Origin: Hyphomicrobiales bacterium
GTDB taxonomy: Bacteria > Pseudomonadota > Alphaproteobacteria > Rhizobiales > Rhizobiaceae
Assembly: GCA_900469625.1 (NCBI GenBank)
Contig: UBXV01000007.1
Coordinates: 186,001 to 250,000, forward strand
Direction: 5' to 3'
Length of the DNA stretch: 64,000 bases
Shown one piece after another: positions 7,403-16,169 of this stretch. The position numbers and the translations under genes are program-made. Under the pieces are notes generated by a model that was not told the DNA's origin, made no database searches, and saw only the letters and a program-made list of their open reading frames with translations. Each line of letters begins with the position of its first letter. The stretch's first letter is position 1.

Positions 7403-7446
7403 TCCTCGTCGTTGTTTCGCCCGGCCCCTGTTGCCGTTCGCGTCGA

Positions 7447-7617
7447 TCAGTGCCGCTCGGGCGGGAACACGTGAAGGGTCAGCGACAGGAGCGCGAGGCC
7501 AAGCGCGATCACCAGCAGCGTGTGCGCCACGCCGGCGGCCGTGTGGGGCACCAATCCGAACCCGATCAACAGGCCTGCGAATGCGAGCGCGCAGGCGCGC
7601 GGTAGCCAATAGAGCAT
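7447..7617 (-). CDS. Small two-helix membrane protein, unknown function
   Basis: A 56-aa protein with two hydrophobic segments (CALAFAGLLIGFGLV and HTLLVIALGLALLSLTL). The start at ATG 7617 follows GGGAGG with 6 bases spacing. It resembles other short stress-induced membrane proteins in length only, and I cannot assign a family. It lies 44 bases before the AI-2E permease gene, with a candidate EcfG promoter upstream (7651-7675). Confidence 0.72.
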   Translation of the reverse strand: MLYWLPRACALAFAGLLIGFGLVPHTAAGVAHTLLVIALGLALLSLTLHVFPPERH

Positions 7618-7650
7618 CGATTGCCTCCCATTTTGATGGAACCTCAGGTA

Positions 7651-7675
7651 AACGCGGCGGCCAGCCGTTGGTTCC
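7651..7675 (-). promoter_or_regulatory. Candidate EcfG/RpoE2 promoter for the small membrane protein/AI-2E unit
   Basis: On the minus strand GGAAC (7675-7671), 16 bases, CGTT (7654-7651), 33 bases before the ATG at 7617. Confidence 0.75.
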
Positions 7676-7703
7676 TGAGGCACGGGGAGGTTGGCGGATC
7701 GGC

Positions 7704-7738
7704 AAAAGAAAAGCCGCCATGCGCAGGGCACGGCGGCT
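7704..7738 (-). terminator. Rho-independent terminator of ridA
   Basis: On the minus strand AGCCGCC and GGCGGCT pair around a 13-base loop, followed directly by TTTTCTTTT. It lies about 50 bases after the ridA-like stop codon. Confidence 0.85.
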
Positions 7739-7785
7739 GAAATGCATGATCCATCAATCGCATTCGATTGGCGGATAAGCCTGCC

Positions 7786-8133
7786 TTAGGCGGCGGCTGC
7801 GACGACGATGACTTCGACGAGGTATTCCGGGGTTGCGAGCTTTGCTTCACCGGTGGCGCGAGCCGGGGTGTTGCCCTGCGGCGCCCAGGCGTCCCAGACA
7901 GAGTTCATCTTCGGGAAGTCGGCCATGTCGGCGAGCCAGATGGTAGCCGAGAGAATGCGGGTCTTGTCGGTGCCGGCGAGCGCCAGAAGACGGTCGACTT
8001 CGGCAAGCGCCTGCTTCGTCTGGGTCACGACATCGTCACCGGCATTGCCGACCTGGCCGGCGAGGTAGACGGTGTTGTTGTAAACCACGGCCTGGCTCAT
8101 CCGGGGGCCGGTTTCGAAACGCTTGATTTCCAT
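7786..8133 (-). CDS. RidA/YjgF-family enamine/imine deaminase
   Basis: A 115-aa single-domain RidA protein. Recognisable elements are VYLAGQVG, the TKQALAEVDRLLALAG helix and the C-terminal PARATGEAKLATPEYLVEV, with the arginine that contacts the substrate carboxylate in characterised RidA proteins. The family hydrolyses reactive enamines/imines from PLP enzymes such as threonine dehydratase. It lies 176 bases downstream of dppF on the same strand, with a hairpin between and a strong terminator after it, so it probably has its own transcript. Confidence 0.88.
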   Translation of the reverse strand: MEIKRFETGPRMSQAVVYNNTVYLAGQVGNAGDDVVTQTKQALAEVDRLLALAGTDKTRILSATIWLADMADFPKMNSVWDAWAPQGNTPARATGEAKLATPEYLVEVIVVAAAA

Positions 8134-8258
8134 GATCGTGTTCCTGAAGTTGGGCCGAACACGGACGGTTCGGCCGAAAAGCGGCTGCCCGCCGCCGAAA
8201 GGCGAGAAGTGAATGGCGGCGCGAAAGCTCTACACCATCGCCCCGTCAAGGCCAAGAA

Positions 8259-8280
8259 GCCGGAGAGTTCTTTCCCCGGC
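8259..8280 (-). terminator. Possible terminator after dppF
   Basis: On the minus strand GCCGG and CCGGC pair around a purine-rich interior and are followed by TTCTT. Short stem, moderate support. Confidence 0.45.
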
Positions 8281-8309
8281 CTCGCTTTTGTCGGACGGCC
8301 CGAAAGCGC

Positions 8310-9140
8310 TCAGGCCGCCTGCTTCTTCTTCGCCAGCCGTGCCTTGATGCTCTCCACATCCGCACGCGGCGTCGCGGCAAACAGCGTCTTGGTATAGCTG
8401 TGCTTCGGGTCGGCAAAGACCTCGTCGCGGCTGCCGTATTCGACCGCTTCGCCGAAATACATCACCATCACGTCGTCAGCGATGTAGCGCACGACCGAGA
8501 GGTCGTGGCTGATGAAGACGTAGGTCAGCTTGAGCTCGTCCTGCAGATCGGCGAGCAGGTTCAATACCTGAGCCTGGACCGAAAGGTCGAGCGCCGATAC
8601 CGGCTCGTCCAGCACCAGCAGCTTCGGGTTGAGCATCAGCGCACGCGCAATGGCGATACGCTGGCGCTGGCCGCCGGAGAACATGTGCGGATAGCGGTTG
8701 AAGTGCAGATCGGTGAGGCCGACCTTCTTCAACATCGCAATTGCCCGGTCGCGACGCTCGTCGGCCGGCGTGTCGGTGTTGATAACCAGCGGCTCCATCA
8801 GGATGTCGCCGATCTTCTGGCGCGGATTGAGCGAGCCGTAGGGGTTCTGGAAAACGATCTGAACCTTGCGGCGCATCTCCGGCGTCATGTCGCCCTTGGA
8901 AATGTCGATCTTCTTGCCTTCGATCAGCAGATCGCCTGCGGTCGCTGGATCGATCAGGGTGAGGATACGTCCAAGCGTCGACTTGCCACAGCCGCTCTCG
9001 CCAACGATTGCGAGCGTCTTGCCTTCTTCCACGCTGAAGCTCACGCCCTTCAGGGCGTGAACGGTCTTTGCCTTTTTGATCAGGCCCCCGGGAATGTGGT
9101 AGTCGCGCACCAGGTTGCGCGCTTCGAGGATCACGCTCAT
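8310..9140 (-). CDS. dppF: Dipeptide ABC transporter ATP-binding protein DppF
   Basis: A 276-aa ABC ATPase. Walker A is GESGCGKST, the signature is FSGGQRQRIAIARAL, Walker B is LLVLDEP, and the H-loop is ISHDLSVV. A C-terminal ATPRAD segment is typical of oligopeptide-transporter ATPases. It overlaps the end of dppD by 4 bases (ATGA), so the two ATPases are translationally coupled. They energise import by DppB/DppC. It is the last gene of dppABCDF. Peptide rather than nickel or opine specificity is inferred from DppA. Confidence 0.9.
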   Translation of the reverse strand: MSVILEARNLVRDYHIPGGLIKKAKTVHALKGVSFSVEEGKTLAIVGESGCGKSTLGRILTLIDPATAGDLLIEGKKIDISKGDMTPEMRRKVQIVFQNPYGSLNPRQKIGDILMEPLVINTDTPADERRDRAIAMLKKVGLTDLHFNRYPHMFSGGQRQRIAIARALMLNPKLLVLDEPVSALDLSVQAQVLNLLADLQDELKLTYVFISHDLSVVRYIADDVMVMYFGEAVEYGSRDEVFADPKHSYTKTLFAATPRADVESIKARLAKKKQAA

Positions 9141-9979
9141 TGGACCGCTCCTTCATCGACGAAGAGTTCGGAGATCGTCGGCAGACGGTCGCCGGTTGCG
9201 TTGTCAGGAAGGGCTGCCAGAAGTGCCCGCGTGTAGTTGCTCTTCGGGTTTTCGAAGAGCGTCAGCACGTCGGCCTCTTCCATCTTGCGGCCCTTGTACT
9301 GCACGACCACGCGGTCGGCGGTTTCCGCAACCACGCCCATATTGTGCGTGATCATGATCAGGCCCATGTTGTGCTCGGCCTGAAGCTTCATCAAGAGGTC
9401 GAGGATCTGCTTCTGGATCGTCACGTCGAGCGCGGTGGTCGGCTCGTCGGCGATCAGGAGCTTCGGATTGCAGGCAATCGCGATCGCGATCATCACGCGC
9501 TGGCACTGGCCGCCCGACATCTGGTGCGGATAGTGGCCGAGCCGCTCGGCCGGATCGGGAATGCCGACCGCTTCGAACAGTTCGATCGCCCGCTTGCGGC
9601 GACCGGCCTTGTCGAGACCGAGGTGAATGCGCAGCACCTCCTCGATCTGGAAGCCGACCGTGAAGCACGGATTGAGGCTTGCGACCGGCTCCTGGAAGAT
9701 CATCGAGATATCCTTGCCGATGATCTTGCGCCGCTCGTTCGCCGACATGCCGAGCAGGTCGCGACCGTTGAAGGCGAGCTTGTCGGCCGTTACCTTCGCC
9801 GTCCAGGGCAGAAGACCCATGGCAGCCAGCATCGACACGGACTTGCCCGATCCGGATTCACCGACGATCGCGAGCACTTCGCCTTCATGGACCTTCATCG
9901 ACACACCGTTGACGGCGCGGAAGGGACCGGAGGCCGTCTGGAATTCGACGACCAGGTTTTCGATTTCGAGAAGCGCCAT
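9137..9979 (-). CDS. dppD: Dipeptide ABC transporter ATP-binding protein DppD
   Basis: A 280-aa ABC ATPase. Walker A is GESGSGKS, the signature is [16 protein letters not shown], Walker B is [12 protein letters not shown], and the H-loop is ITHNMGVV. It belongs to the OppD/DppD class. Its start lies 2 bases after the dppC stop and its end overlaps dppF, as expected for a tightly packed operon. The signature has Cys in place of the common Arg or Gln (GGQCQR); this does not affect the Walker motifs. Confidence 0.9.
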   Translation of the reverse strand: MALLEIENLVVEFQTASGPFRAVNGVSMKVHEGEVLAIVGESGSGKSVSMLAAMGLLPWTAKVTADKLAFNGRDLLGMSANERRKIIGKDISMIFQEPVASLNPCFTVGFQIEEVLRIHLGLDKAGRRKRAIELFEAVGIPDPAERLGHYPHQMSGGQCQRVMIAIAIACNPKLLIADEPTTALDVTIQKQILDLLMKLQAEHNMGLIMITHNMGVVAETADRVVVQYKGRKMEEADVLTLFENPKSNYTRALLAALPDNATGDRLPTISELFVDEGAVQ

Positions 9980-9981
9980 GA

Positions 9982-10890
9982 TCAGGACCTCTTCAGCTTG
10001 GGATCGAGCGCATCGCGCAGGCCGTCACCCATCAGGTTGATCGCCAGCACCGTGATCAGGATCGCGATGCCAGGCAGCGTGACCACCCACCAGTGGCTGC
10101 TGATGAACTCGCGCGCTTCGGCGAGCATCGTGCCCCATTCCGGTGTCGGCGGCTGGGCGCCCATGCCGAGGAAGCCGAGCGCGGCGGCATCGAGGATGGC
10201 GCTCGAGAAGGAGAGCGTCGCCTGGACGATCAGCGGTGCCATGCAGTTCGGCAGGATCGTCTTGAACATCAGGCGACCGTGGCCGGCGCCGGCAACCTTG
10301 GCGGCAACCACGTAGTCACGGGTCTTTTCGCTCATGACGGCCGCACGGGTCAGGCGCACGAAGTGCGGCTGGAAGACGAGCGCGATGGCGATCATGGCGT
10401 TGACGAGGCCCGGGCCGAGAACGGCCACGAGCACCAACGCGAGCAGCAGCGACGGGAAGGCAAGGATGATGTCCATCACGCGCATGATGACGGTATCGAC
10501 CCAGCCACGGAAGTAGCCGGCGATAACGCCGAGCGCGATGCCGCCGACGAGCGACAGCGTCGTGACGATGACGCCGACGAACAGCGAGAAGCGGGTGCCG
10601 TAGATCAGCCGGGACAGCATGTCGCGGCCGACGGCGTCCGTGCCGAGCAAGAAGCCGGCGCGTCCACCCTCCTGCCAGACCGGCGGGACCAGCACCGCAT
10701 CGCGGTACTGCGCCACCGGGTCGTGCGGGGCGACCCACGGCGCAAAGACCGCGAGCAGAACGAGGAAGACGAAGAACACGAGGCCGATGACGGCGCCACG
10801 ATTCTCGGAGAAATAATACCAGAACTCGGCCAGTCGCGCCCGGCGGGACGGATCGGTCGAAACGGTGCTTGTTGCAGCAGCTTGAGACAT
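9982..10890 (-). CDS. dppC: Dipeptide ABC transporter permease DppC
   Basis: A 302-aa inner-membrane permease. It has a cytoplasmic N-terminal arm, a first membrane helix near residues 33-53, and then the family motif TDAVGRDMLSRLIYGTRFSL. The EAA-like loop contacting the ATPases is 'VAAKVAGAGHGRLMFKTILPN'-like (about residues 200-220), and it ends DPKLKRS as OppC/DppC proteins do. It pairs with DppB; 10 bases separate the two genes. Confidence 0.9.
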   Translation of the reverse strand: MSQAAATSTVSTDPSRRARLAEFWYYFSENRGAVIGLVFFVFLVLLAVFAPWVAPHDPVAQYRDAVLVPPVWQEGGRAGFLLGTDAVGRDMLSRLIYGTRFSLFVGVIVTTLSLVGGIALGVIAGYFRGWVDTVIMRVMDIILAFPSLLLALVLVAVLGPGLVNAMIAIALVFQPHFVRLTRAAVMSEKTRDYVVAAKVAGAGHGRLMFKTILPNCMAPLIVQATLSFSSAILDAAALGFLGMGAQPPTPEWGTMLAEAREFISSHWWVVTLPGIAILITVLAINLMGDGLRDALDPKLKRS

Positions 10891-10900
10891 GACGCCCTCC

Positions 10901-11905
10901 TTAATGCCGGATGCGCGGATTGATGAGACCGTAGAGCAGGTCGACGATGAGGTTGACCAGCATGATCACGGCCGCGATGACGAGGAGGCCGCCCTGGATG
11001 ACGGCGTAATCGCGACGCGAAACCGAATCCACCATCCACTTGCCGATACCCGGCCAGGAGAAGATCGTTTCGGTCAGGATCGCGCCGGCGAGCATGACGC
11101 CCACCTGCAGGCCGATCGTGGTGATCACCGGGATCATGGCATTGCGCAGCGCATGGACACCGACGACCCGGAAGGTCGAAAGGCCCTTGGCGCGCGCCGT
11201 GCGCACGTAATCTTCGGAGAGAACCTCGAGCATCGCCGAGCGCGTCTGGCGCGCGATGACCGCGAGCGGGATGGTTCCGAGCACGATCGTCGGCAGGATC
11301 AGGTGACTGACCGCCGACTTGAAGGCGCCGGCCTGGCCGGACAACAGCGAGTCGATCAGCATGAAACCGGTGACCGGAGGGAAGAAGTACATCAGCGAGA
11401 TGCGGCCCGAGACCGGCGTCCACTGCAGCATGCCGGAGACCAGCATGATCAGAAGCAGGCCCCACCAGAAGATCGGCATGGAGAAGCCGACGAGTGCCGT
11501 GCCCATCATCGCCTGATCGACGGCGGAACCGCGCTTGATCGCCGCGATCACGCCGGCGGGAATGCCGAGGATGATCGCAAACAAGATCGCGCAAAGCGAA
11601 AGCTCGACGGTTGCCGGGAACAGATCGAAGAACTGGTCGAGGACCGGTTTCTTGGTGACGATCGACGTACCGAAATCACCGTGGAGCACGCCCCAGAGAT
11701 AATCGAGGTACTGGACGACGATCGGCCGGTCGAAACCAAGCGCGTGCGAAATTTCGGCATGTCGCTCCGGCGACATGACACGCTCGCCCGAAAGCAGACC
11801 CACCGGATCGCCGGGCAGCAAGCGAATGAAGGAAAAGGCGATGATGGAGACACCGATGAACGTCGGTATCAGGACAGCCAGTCGCCCCAAGAGAAATCGG
11901 AACAT
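10901..11905 (-). CDS. dppB: Dipeptide ABC transporter permease DppB
   Basis: A 334-aa inner-membrane permease of the DppB/OppB class opening MFRFLLGRLAVLIPTFIGVS, the usual N-terminal helix. LRLLPGDP-like residues (IRLLPGDPV) and the EAA-type loop in 'YVRTARAKGLSTFRVVGVHA' support the family. The ATG at 11905 was preferred to the one at 11962 because family members begin at this helix. It follows dppA after 204 bases that contain a hairpin, a common device giving the binding protein more expression than the permeases. Confidence 0.9.
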   Translation of the reverse strand: MFRFLLGRLAVLIPTFIGVSIIAFSFIRLLPGDPVGLLSGERVMSPERHAEISHALGFDRPIVVQYLDYLWGVLHGDFGTSIVTKKPVLDQFFDLFPATVELSLCAILFAIILGIPAGVIAAIKRGSAVDQAMMGTALVGFSMPIFWWGLLLIMLVSGMLQWTPVSGRISLMYFFPPVTGFMLIDSLLSGQAGAFKSAVSHLILPTIVLGTIPLAVIARQTRSAMLEVLSEDYVRTARAKGLSTFRVVGVHALRNAMIPVITTIGLQVGVMLAGAILTETIFSWPGIGKWMVDSVSRRDYAVIQGGLLVIAAVIMLVNLIVDLLYGLINPRIRH

Positions 11906-12055
11906 GTTAAACCCCGCGCCATGTTGCCGCGGCATTGTATCCCGCCGCTGGCACCACCGCATGCCTTCCCACCTTGACGGCGAAGCACACGGTAAGTCGA
12001 AATGCCACAGCGACCTTGTGCGCTCCAGCTGGAGCTCGGGTCGCTATAGTGGATG

Positions 12056-12090
12056 CAAAGAGGGGCGCTTGCCCTTGGCAAACGCCCCCT
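12056..12090 (-). terminator. Intercistronic attenuator between dppA and dppB
   Basis: A 12-bp stem with one G.U pair (12062-12073 with 12077-12088) and a 3-base loop, followed on the minus strand by TCTTT. It probably terminates part of the dppA transcripts. Confidence 0.7.
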
Positions 12091-12109
12091 TAAGGATCAG
12101 TTAACTAAA

Positions 12110-13705
12110 TTACTCGGTGATGTCCACGCCGTCGAAGGCAAAATCGCCGAGCGGGCTCTGAACGAAGCCCTCAACGTTCTTGCGCATCGGCACGACCGAG
12201 AGAGAGTGGTCGATCGTTGCCCACGGCGCTTCGCGCTTGAAGACGACCTGAGCTTCTTCGTAGAGCTTGGTGCGCTCTGCCGGATCGGAGGTTTCCTTCG
12301 CCTTCTTCACGAGGGCGTCGAATTCCTGGTTGCACCACTGCGCGCGGTTGTTGCCGCCGACAGCGTTGCAGCCGAGCAGCGTGTCGAGGAAGTTGTCCGG
12401 GTCGCCGTTGTCGCCGGTCCAGCCGAGAATGACGGCACCGTCACGATCCTTGGCCTTCGACTTGTCGAGGTATTCGGCCCATTCGTAGGACACGATCTCG
12501 ACCTTGACGCCGACCTTGGCGAAGTCCGACTGCATCAGTTCAGCCGCACGACGGGCGTTCAGCATGTACGGACGCGAAACCGGCATTGCCCAGAGCTTCA
12601 TCGACAGGTCCTTGACGCCTGCGTCTTCAAGCATCTTCTTGGCGACTTCCGGCTCGTAGGTGTCGTCTTCGAGCTTGTCGTTGTAGGACCACATTGTCGG
12701 CGGGATCGGGTTGACGGCCGGCTGGGCTGCGCCCTGGAAGACGGCGTCGACGATTGCCTGCTTGTTGATCGCCTTGTTCAGCGCCTTGCGCACTTCCGGC
12801 TTGTCGAACGGAGCCTGGGTCGTGTTGTAGGCGAGGTACGAGACGTTGAGACCGGCCTGTTCCATGACCTTCAGGTTCGGGTCAGCCTTCATCTTTGCAA
12901 CGTCGGCAGCGTTCGGGAACGGCATCAGGTGGCATTCGCCGGCCTGCAGCTTCTGGTAGCGAACCGAAGCGTCCGAGGTGATTGCGAAGACGAGGTCGTC
13001 GATCTTCTGCTTGCCACCCCAATAGTCCGGGTTTGCCTTGTAGCGGATGACGGCGTCCTGCTGGTAGGCAACGAAAGCGAACGGACCGGTGCCGAGCGGC
13101 ATCTGGTTCATCTGTTCCATCTTGCCGTCAGCCTGCAGCTTGTCGGCGTATTCCTTCGACAGGATCGAAGCGAACGGCATCGCGATGTTGGCGAGGAACG
13201 GCGCTTCCTTGCGCGTCAGGGTGAACTTGACCGTCAGGTCGTCAACCTTCTCGACCGACTTGATGACTTCCGGGAAGCCCATGCCGGCGGCATATTCCCA
13301 GGAAGTACCAGCGATGTACTTGTTCCAGGGGTTGTCAGCCTTCAGCTGGCGCTCATACGAGAAAACCACGTCGTCTGCGGTGAGGTCACGGCTCGGCGTG
13401 AAGAACTCGGTCGTCTGGAACTTGACGCCCGGACGCAGCTTGAAGGTGTACTCCAGGCCGTCATCGGAAATCGTCCAGCTCTCGGCGAGGCCCGGCTCAA
13501 CTTCGGTCGTGCCCTTCTTGAACTCGAGCAGGCGGTTGTAGACCGTGTGCGCAGCCGCGTCGAACGTCGTGCCGGCGGTGTACAGGCCCGGGTCAAAACC
13601 CTCAGGCGAACCTTCCGAGCAATAGACGAACGTCTTCGACCAGGCAGAGCCGGCCATCAGCGTGGCAAGCGCCGTCGCTGCAAAGAGAGTAGTGAGCTTT
13701 TTCAT
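12110..13705 (-). CDS. dppA: Periplasmic dipeptide-binding protein DppA
   Basis: A 531-aa family-5 extracellular solute-binding protein. A Sec signal (MKKLTTLFAATALATLMAGSAWS) is followed by the mature start KTFVYCSEGSPEGFDPGLYTAG, then long bilobed SBP sequence including LTADDVVFSYER and 'LGWTGDNGDPDNFLDTLLGC', close to DppA of other proteobacteria. Two cysteines in this last region and one downstream (QWCNQEF) may form a disulfide. GGGAAG upstream and the signal peptide fix the start at 13705. It feeds peptides, or haem/aminolevulinate in some bacteria, to DppBCDF. Confidence 0.93.
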   Translation of the reverse strand: MKKLTTLFAATALATLMAGSAWSKTFVYCSEGSPEGFDPGLYTAGTTFDAAAHTVYNRLLEFKKGTTEVEPGLAESWTISDDGLEYTFKLRPGVKFQTTEFFTPSRDLTADDVVFSYERQLKADNPWNKYIAGTSWEYAAGMGFPEVIKSVEKVDDLTVKFTLTRKEAPFLANIAMPFASILSKEYADKLQADGKMEQMNQMPLGTGPFAFVAYQQDAVIRYKANPDYWGGKQKIDDLVFAITSDASVRYQKLQAGECHLMPFPNAADVAKMKADPNLKVMEQAGLNVSYLAYNTTQAPFDKPEVRKALNKAINKQAIVDAVFQGAAQPAVNPIPPTMWSYNDKLEDDTYEPEVAKKMLEDAGVKDLSMKLWAMPVSRPYMLNARRAAELMQSDFAKVGVKVEIVSYEWAEYLDKSKAKDRDGAVILGWTGDNGDPDNFLDTLLGCNAVGGNNRAQWCNQEFDALVKKAKETSDPAERTKLYEEAQVVFKREAPWATIDHSLSVVPMRKNVEGFVQSPLGDFAFDGVDITE

Positions 13706-14326
13706 GAGCTTTGCTTCCCAGATTTGTTTTTGTTCTCGTGTTTTCCTGACGCGGAATGACGATTGCCCCCCGGTCAAGGCCGGATGGAACGACATTTGGC
13801 GTCGCATTGCAATAAGTCGCCGAACAAATTTGTCTATGCGAAAAATTCCACCCACGGCTGAGCCGGAGATCTGTCCACTGTTTTAGAATGACCTGAGATT
13901 TCCAGGTGCTTTCTTGGCCCCTGCCCGACCGGCTGGCGACATCCTCGACCGGCCCATCTGACGACGTGGCGCCGGCCATCGGAAGGCGCAGGCGGCAGCG
14001 CCACCCGCCCTGCGTGCATCCTCGCTGCACGTCATCGCCGATTCGAAGAAATTGCAACAAACGGTCAATCCCAAGATCGTTGGGTAGAAATCCGCTGTCT
14101 GATCGTGCAATAGAACCTGGACAAAATCTCGGGGGAGACAAACGACGTGCCAAAACGTCCTTGGGAGGGGGCGGCATCCGCCTCGCGGCGCTTTCGATCC
14201 GGCGGCACCGCCGCGGAGAGACTGGCGTGATGATGCCCATCCGCAATTTCGATGCCGGCTTCATGCGGTTGATTGAGCCGGTCTTGCGGGTAAATTGCCG
14301 CCTCGCGAAAAAGGGGTAGCGCATTC
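13706..14326. other. 621-base intergenic region, no convincing gene
   Basis: Lies between the divergent dppA and LuxR-type genes. Open frames here (for example 13906-14319) have arginine/proline-rich composition typical of non-coding frames in GC-rich DNA. It must hold the dppA promoter and leader, but I see no clear operator or promoter hexamers. Confidence 0.6.
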
Positions 14327-15040
14327 GTGGCAAGTTTGCTGGAAAACCACAGGCGCTACGATCTGCGCGACGATCTGGAGAAGGCGCTCAACCGCGTCGA
14401 CTTCTTCCGCATCTTTCACACGATGGCACTGCGGTTCGGCTTCAACCATTTCGGCATCCTGCAGCTCGGCAACGAGAACGACGCATGCATGCTGTCCACC
14501 CGCCTGGTTCTGCATGACCTGCCCTCGGGCCTTGCCGAGGAATACGACAAGCGCCACCGCTTCGGCGATTCCCTGTTCTACAAGACCCTGCACACCTCGG
14601 TCATTTCCTCCGTCTGGAGATCCGGCGATCCCGGCTGCGTCAACGGGCAGAACCTGCTCGTCCAGCTCGGCTTCGAGCTTCTCCTGAGCGTGCCGGTCCA
14701 CGCGGCCGCAACGGGCGCCCGCTACGCCGTGCTGTTCCTGGGCGACGGCAACGACATCGGCCGTTCCGAGCACTTCGAGCTGGCCTATGACGCCATCTGC
14801 GCCTTCGACTATTTCTATCGTATCGCGCTCTCCAACAAGGCCGGCATGGGCCTCACCCCGCGCGAAACGGAGATCCTCAAATGGATCTCGCACGGAAAGA
14901 CGGCAAGCGAGATCGCGCTGATCGTATCGGTCTCCGAACACACGGTGAACTCGCATACGGCAACGATCCTGAAGAAGCTGGATGTGGTCAATCGAACGCA
15001 GATGGTGGCCAAGGCGATACGCGAGCAGATCATTCAGTAA
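14327..15040 (+). CDS. LuxR-family regulator with N-terminal autoinducer-binding-like domain
   Basis: 237 aa. Residues 15-160 resemble an autoinducer-binding domain, and residues 172-235 are a LuxR HTH (LTPRETEILKWISHGKTASE, then HTVNSHTATILKKL). Aligning on Y73 and W97 (TraR Y61 and W85), the first pocket tryptophan (TraR W57) is Leu69, and the usual DP pair is shifted and reads DS (81-82). Signal binding therefore may differ from classical acyl-homoserine-lactone receptors. No luxI-type synthase is in the window. The start is GTG at 14327, with AAGGGG upstream; no good ATG exists before the domain. Confidence 0.85.
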   Translation: MASLLENHRRYDLRDDLEKALNRVDFFRIFHTMALRFGFNHFGILQLGNENDACMLSTRLVLHDLPSGLAEEYDKRHRFGDSLFYKTLHTSVISSVWRSGDPGCVNGQNLLVQLGFELLLSVPVHAAATGARYAVLFLGDGNDIGRSEHFELAYDAICAFDYFYRIALSNKAGMGLTPRETEILKWISHGKTASEIALIVSVSEHTVNSHTATILKKLDVVNRTQMVAKAIREQIIQ

Positions 15041-15182
15041 CGTCGATCGGCGCGGCGCTTGGCACTGGACAACTGCGCCGCGCGAAAGCGCTGAAACGAT
15101 GCAGACACGCCACCCTACCCGCTTGCCGACGACGGACGCGCACAGCACAATGGCTTCCGGTCACTCAGGTACATGGACGATC

Positions 15183-15572
15183 ATGACACAAAAGGCCCAT
15201 ATCCTGCTCGTTGACGACGACCCCGCGGAGAACCTCATTCTGCGCGCCCTGATCAAGAAGGTCAGCACGATCGAGATCGAACTGCATTATTGCCAGACGA
15301 TCGAAGGCGCGCTCGCGTTCCTGCGTTCAGGCGAGCCGGTCTCGATGGTGTTGATGGACAATCGACTTCAGCCGCAGCGCGATTTTCGCGAAACGGTGCC
15401 GCTGCTGCGCCACCAGGGCTTCATCGGCCCGATCGGCGTGATCTCCGGATCGCTGGTGGAACCCTATTTCCAGAACCTGGAAGACTACGGCGCGGATTTC
15501 CGCATCGACAAATCGGAGATCGATCCGACGGCAATCGAGTTCATTCTGCGGGAGTATCTGGCGCCGAACTGA
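15183..15572 (+). CDS. Stand-alone receiver-domain response regulator
   Basis: A 129-aa single CheY-like domain: LLVDDDPAEN acidic pocket, phosphoacceptor in VLMDNRLQP, and the conserved lysine in RIDKSEI. There is no output domain, so it acts by protein contact or as a phosphate relay. It starts 142 bases after the LuxR-type gene on the same strand. No kinase is adjacent; the CbrA-like kinase is 9 kb away and no link can be claimed. Confidence 0.88.
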   Translation: MTQKAHILLVDDDPAENLILRALIKKVSTIEIELHYCQTIEGALAFLRSGEPVSMVLMDNRLQPQRDFRETVPLLRHQGFIGPIGVISGSLVEPYFQNLEDYGADFRIDKSEIDPTAIEFILREYLAPN

Positions 15573-15610
15573 GCGCCGGCGGCCGCTTTGGGCAGCGGAC
15601 TTGAGGCATG

Positions 15611-15641
15611 ACGGCGCCGGACGTCTGGTACGCGGCGCCGT
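15611..15641. terminator. Terminator between the receiver gene and rirA
   Basis: ACGGCGCCG (15611-15619) pairs perfectly with CGGCGCCGT (15633-15641) between convergent genes. No long T tract. Confidence 0.55.
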
Positions 15642-15650
15642 AAAGATCGA

Positions 15651-16115
15651 TCAGGCCGCAGTCGTCTGCGGGCGCTTGGTCTCTTCGAGGCCGAGCAGGA
15701 AGTTGATCTGCGGACGGGCCTTGACCAGATCGTCGATGGTGTAGCCCTGCAGCACTTCGAAGAACGCGTTCAGCGCCTTGCGCAGCGCGGCGTTGAGGCC
15801 GCAGCTGTCGACCAGCGGGCAATCGATTTCACCGGCCTCGAAGCACTCGGCCATGGCGAAGCTGTCTTCCGTCACCTTGACGACGTCGAACAGGGTAATG
15901 GCCGAAGCCGGCTTGGGCAGGCGCACGCCGCCATTGCGACCGCGCACGGTCTCGACCAGGCCAGCGCGCGTCAGCGGCTGGAGAATCTTGAACAGAAACA
16001 GTTCGGAGACACCGTAGGCCTTGGCAATTTCAGGAACGCGGCTCAGTTTCTCGCCGTTTGCGGCGCAGTACATCAACATGCGAACTGCGTAGTTCGTTTG
16101 CTTCGTCAGTCGCAT
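15651..16115 (-). CDS. rirA: Rhizobial iron regulator RirA (Rrf2 family)
   Basis: A 154-aa Rrf2-type regulator. It has an N-terminal winged helix (MRLTKQTNYAVRMLMYCAAN, then YGVSELFLFKILQPLTRAGL) and the three Fe-S-ligand cysteines in ECFEAGEIDCPLVDSCGL (about C91, C99, C105). RirA represses iron-uptake genes when it carries an Fe-S cluster under iron sufficiency. The ATG at 16115 fits the family start. It is divergent from fbpA, a ferric-ion-binding protein gene, and an Irr-box-like palindrome lies between them. Confidence 0.94.
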   Translation of the reverse strand: MRLTKQTNYAVRMLMYCAANGEKLSRVPEIAKAYGVSELFLFKILQPLTRAGLVETVRGRNGGVRLPKPASAITLFDVVKVTEDSFAMAECFEAGEIDCPLVDSCGLNAALRKALNAFFEVLQGYTIDDLVKARPQINFLLGLEETKRPQTTAA

Positions 16116-16169
16116 AATTCGCTCCGGAATCGAGAGGTTTATCGAACCTTCATATAGGACGGATCGTAG

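Noticed and set aside
7638-7669. Plus-strand GGAAC followed by CGTT
   Set aside because: The spacing is 23 bases, outside the 16-17 of EcfG promoters, and no plus-strand gene follows.
13906-14319. 137-codon frame in the gap before the LuxR-type gene
   Set aside because: Arg/Pro-rich, no ribosome site, no recognisable pattern; treated as intergenic.
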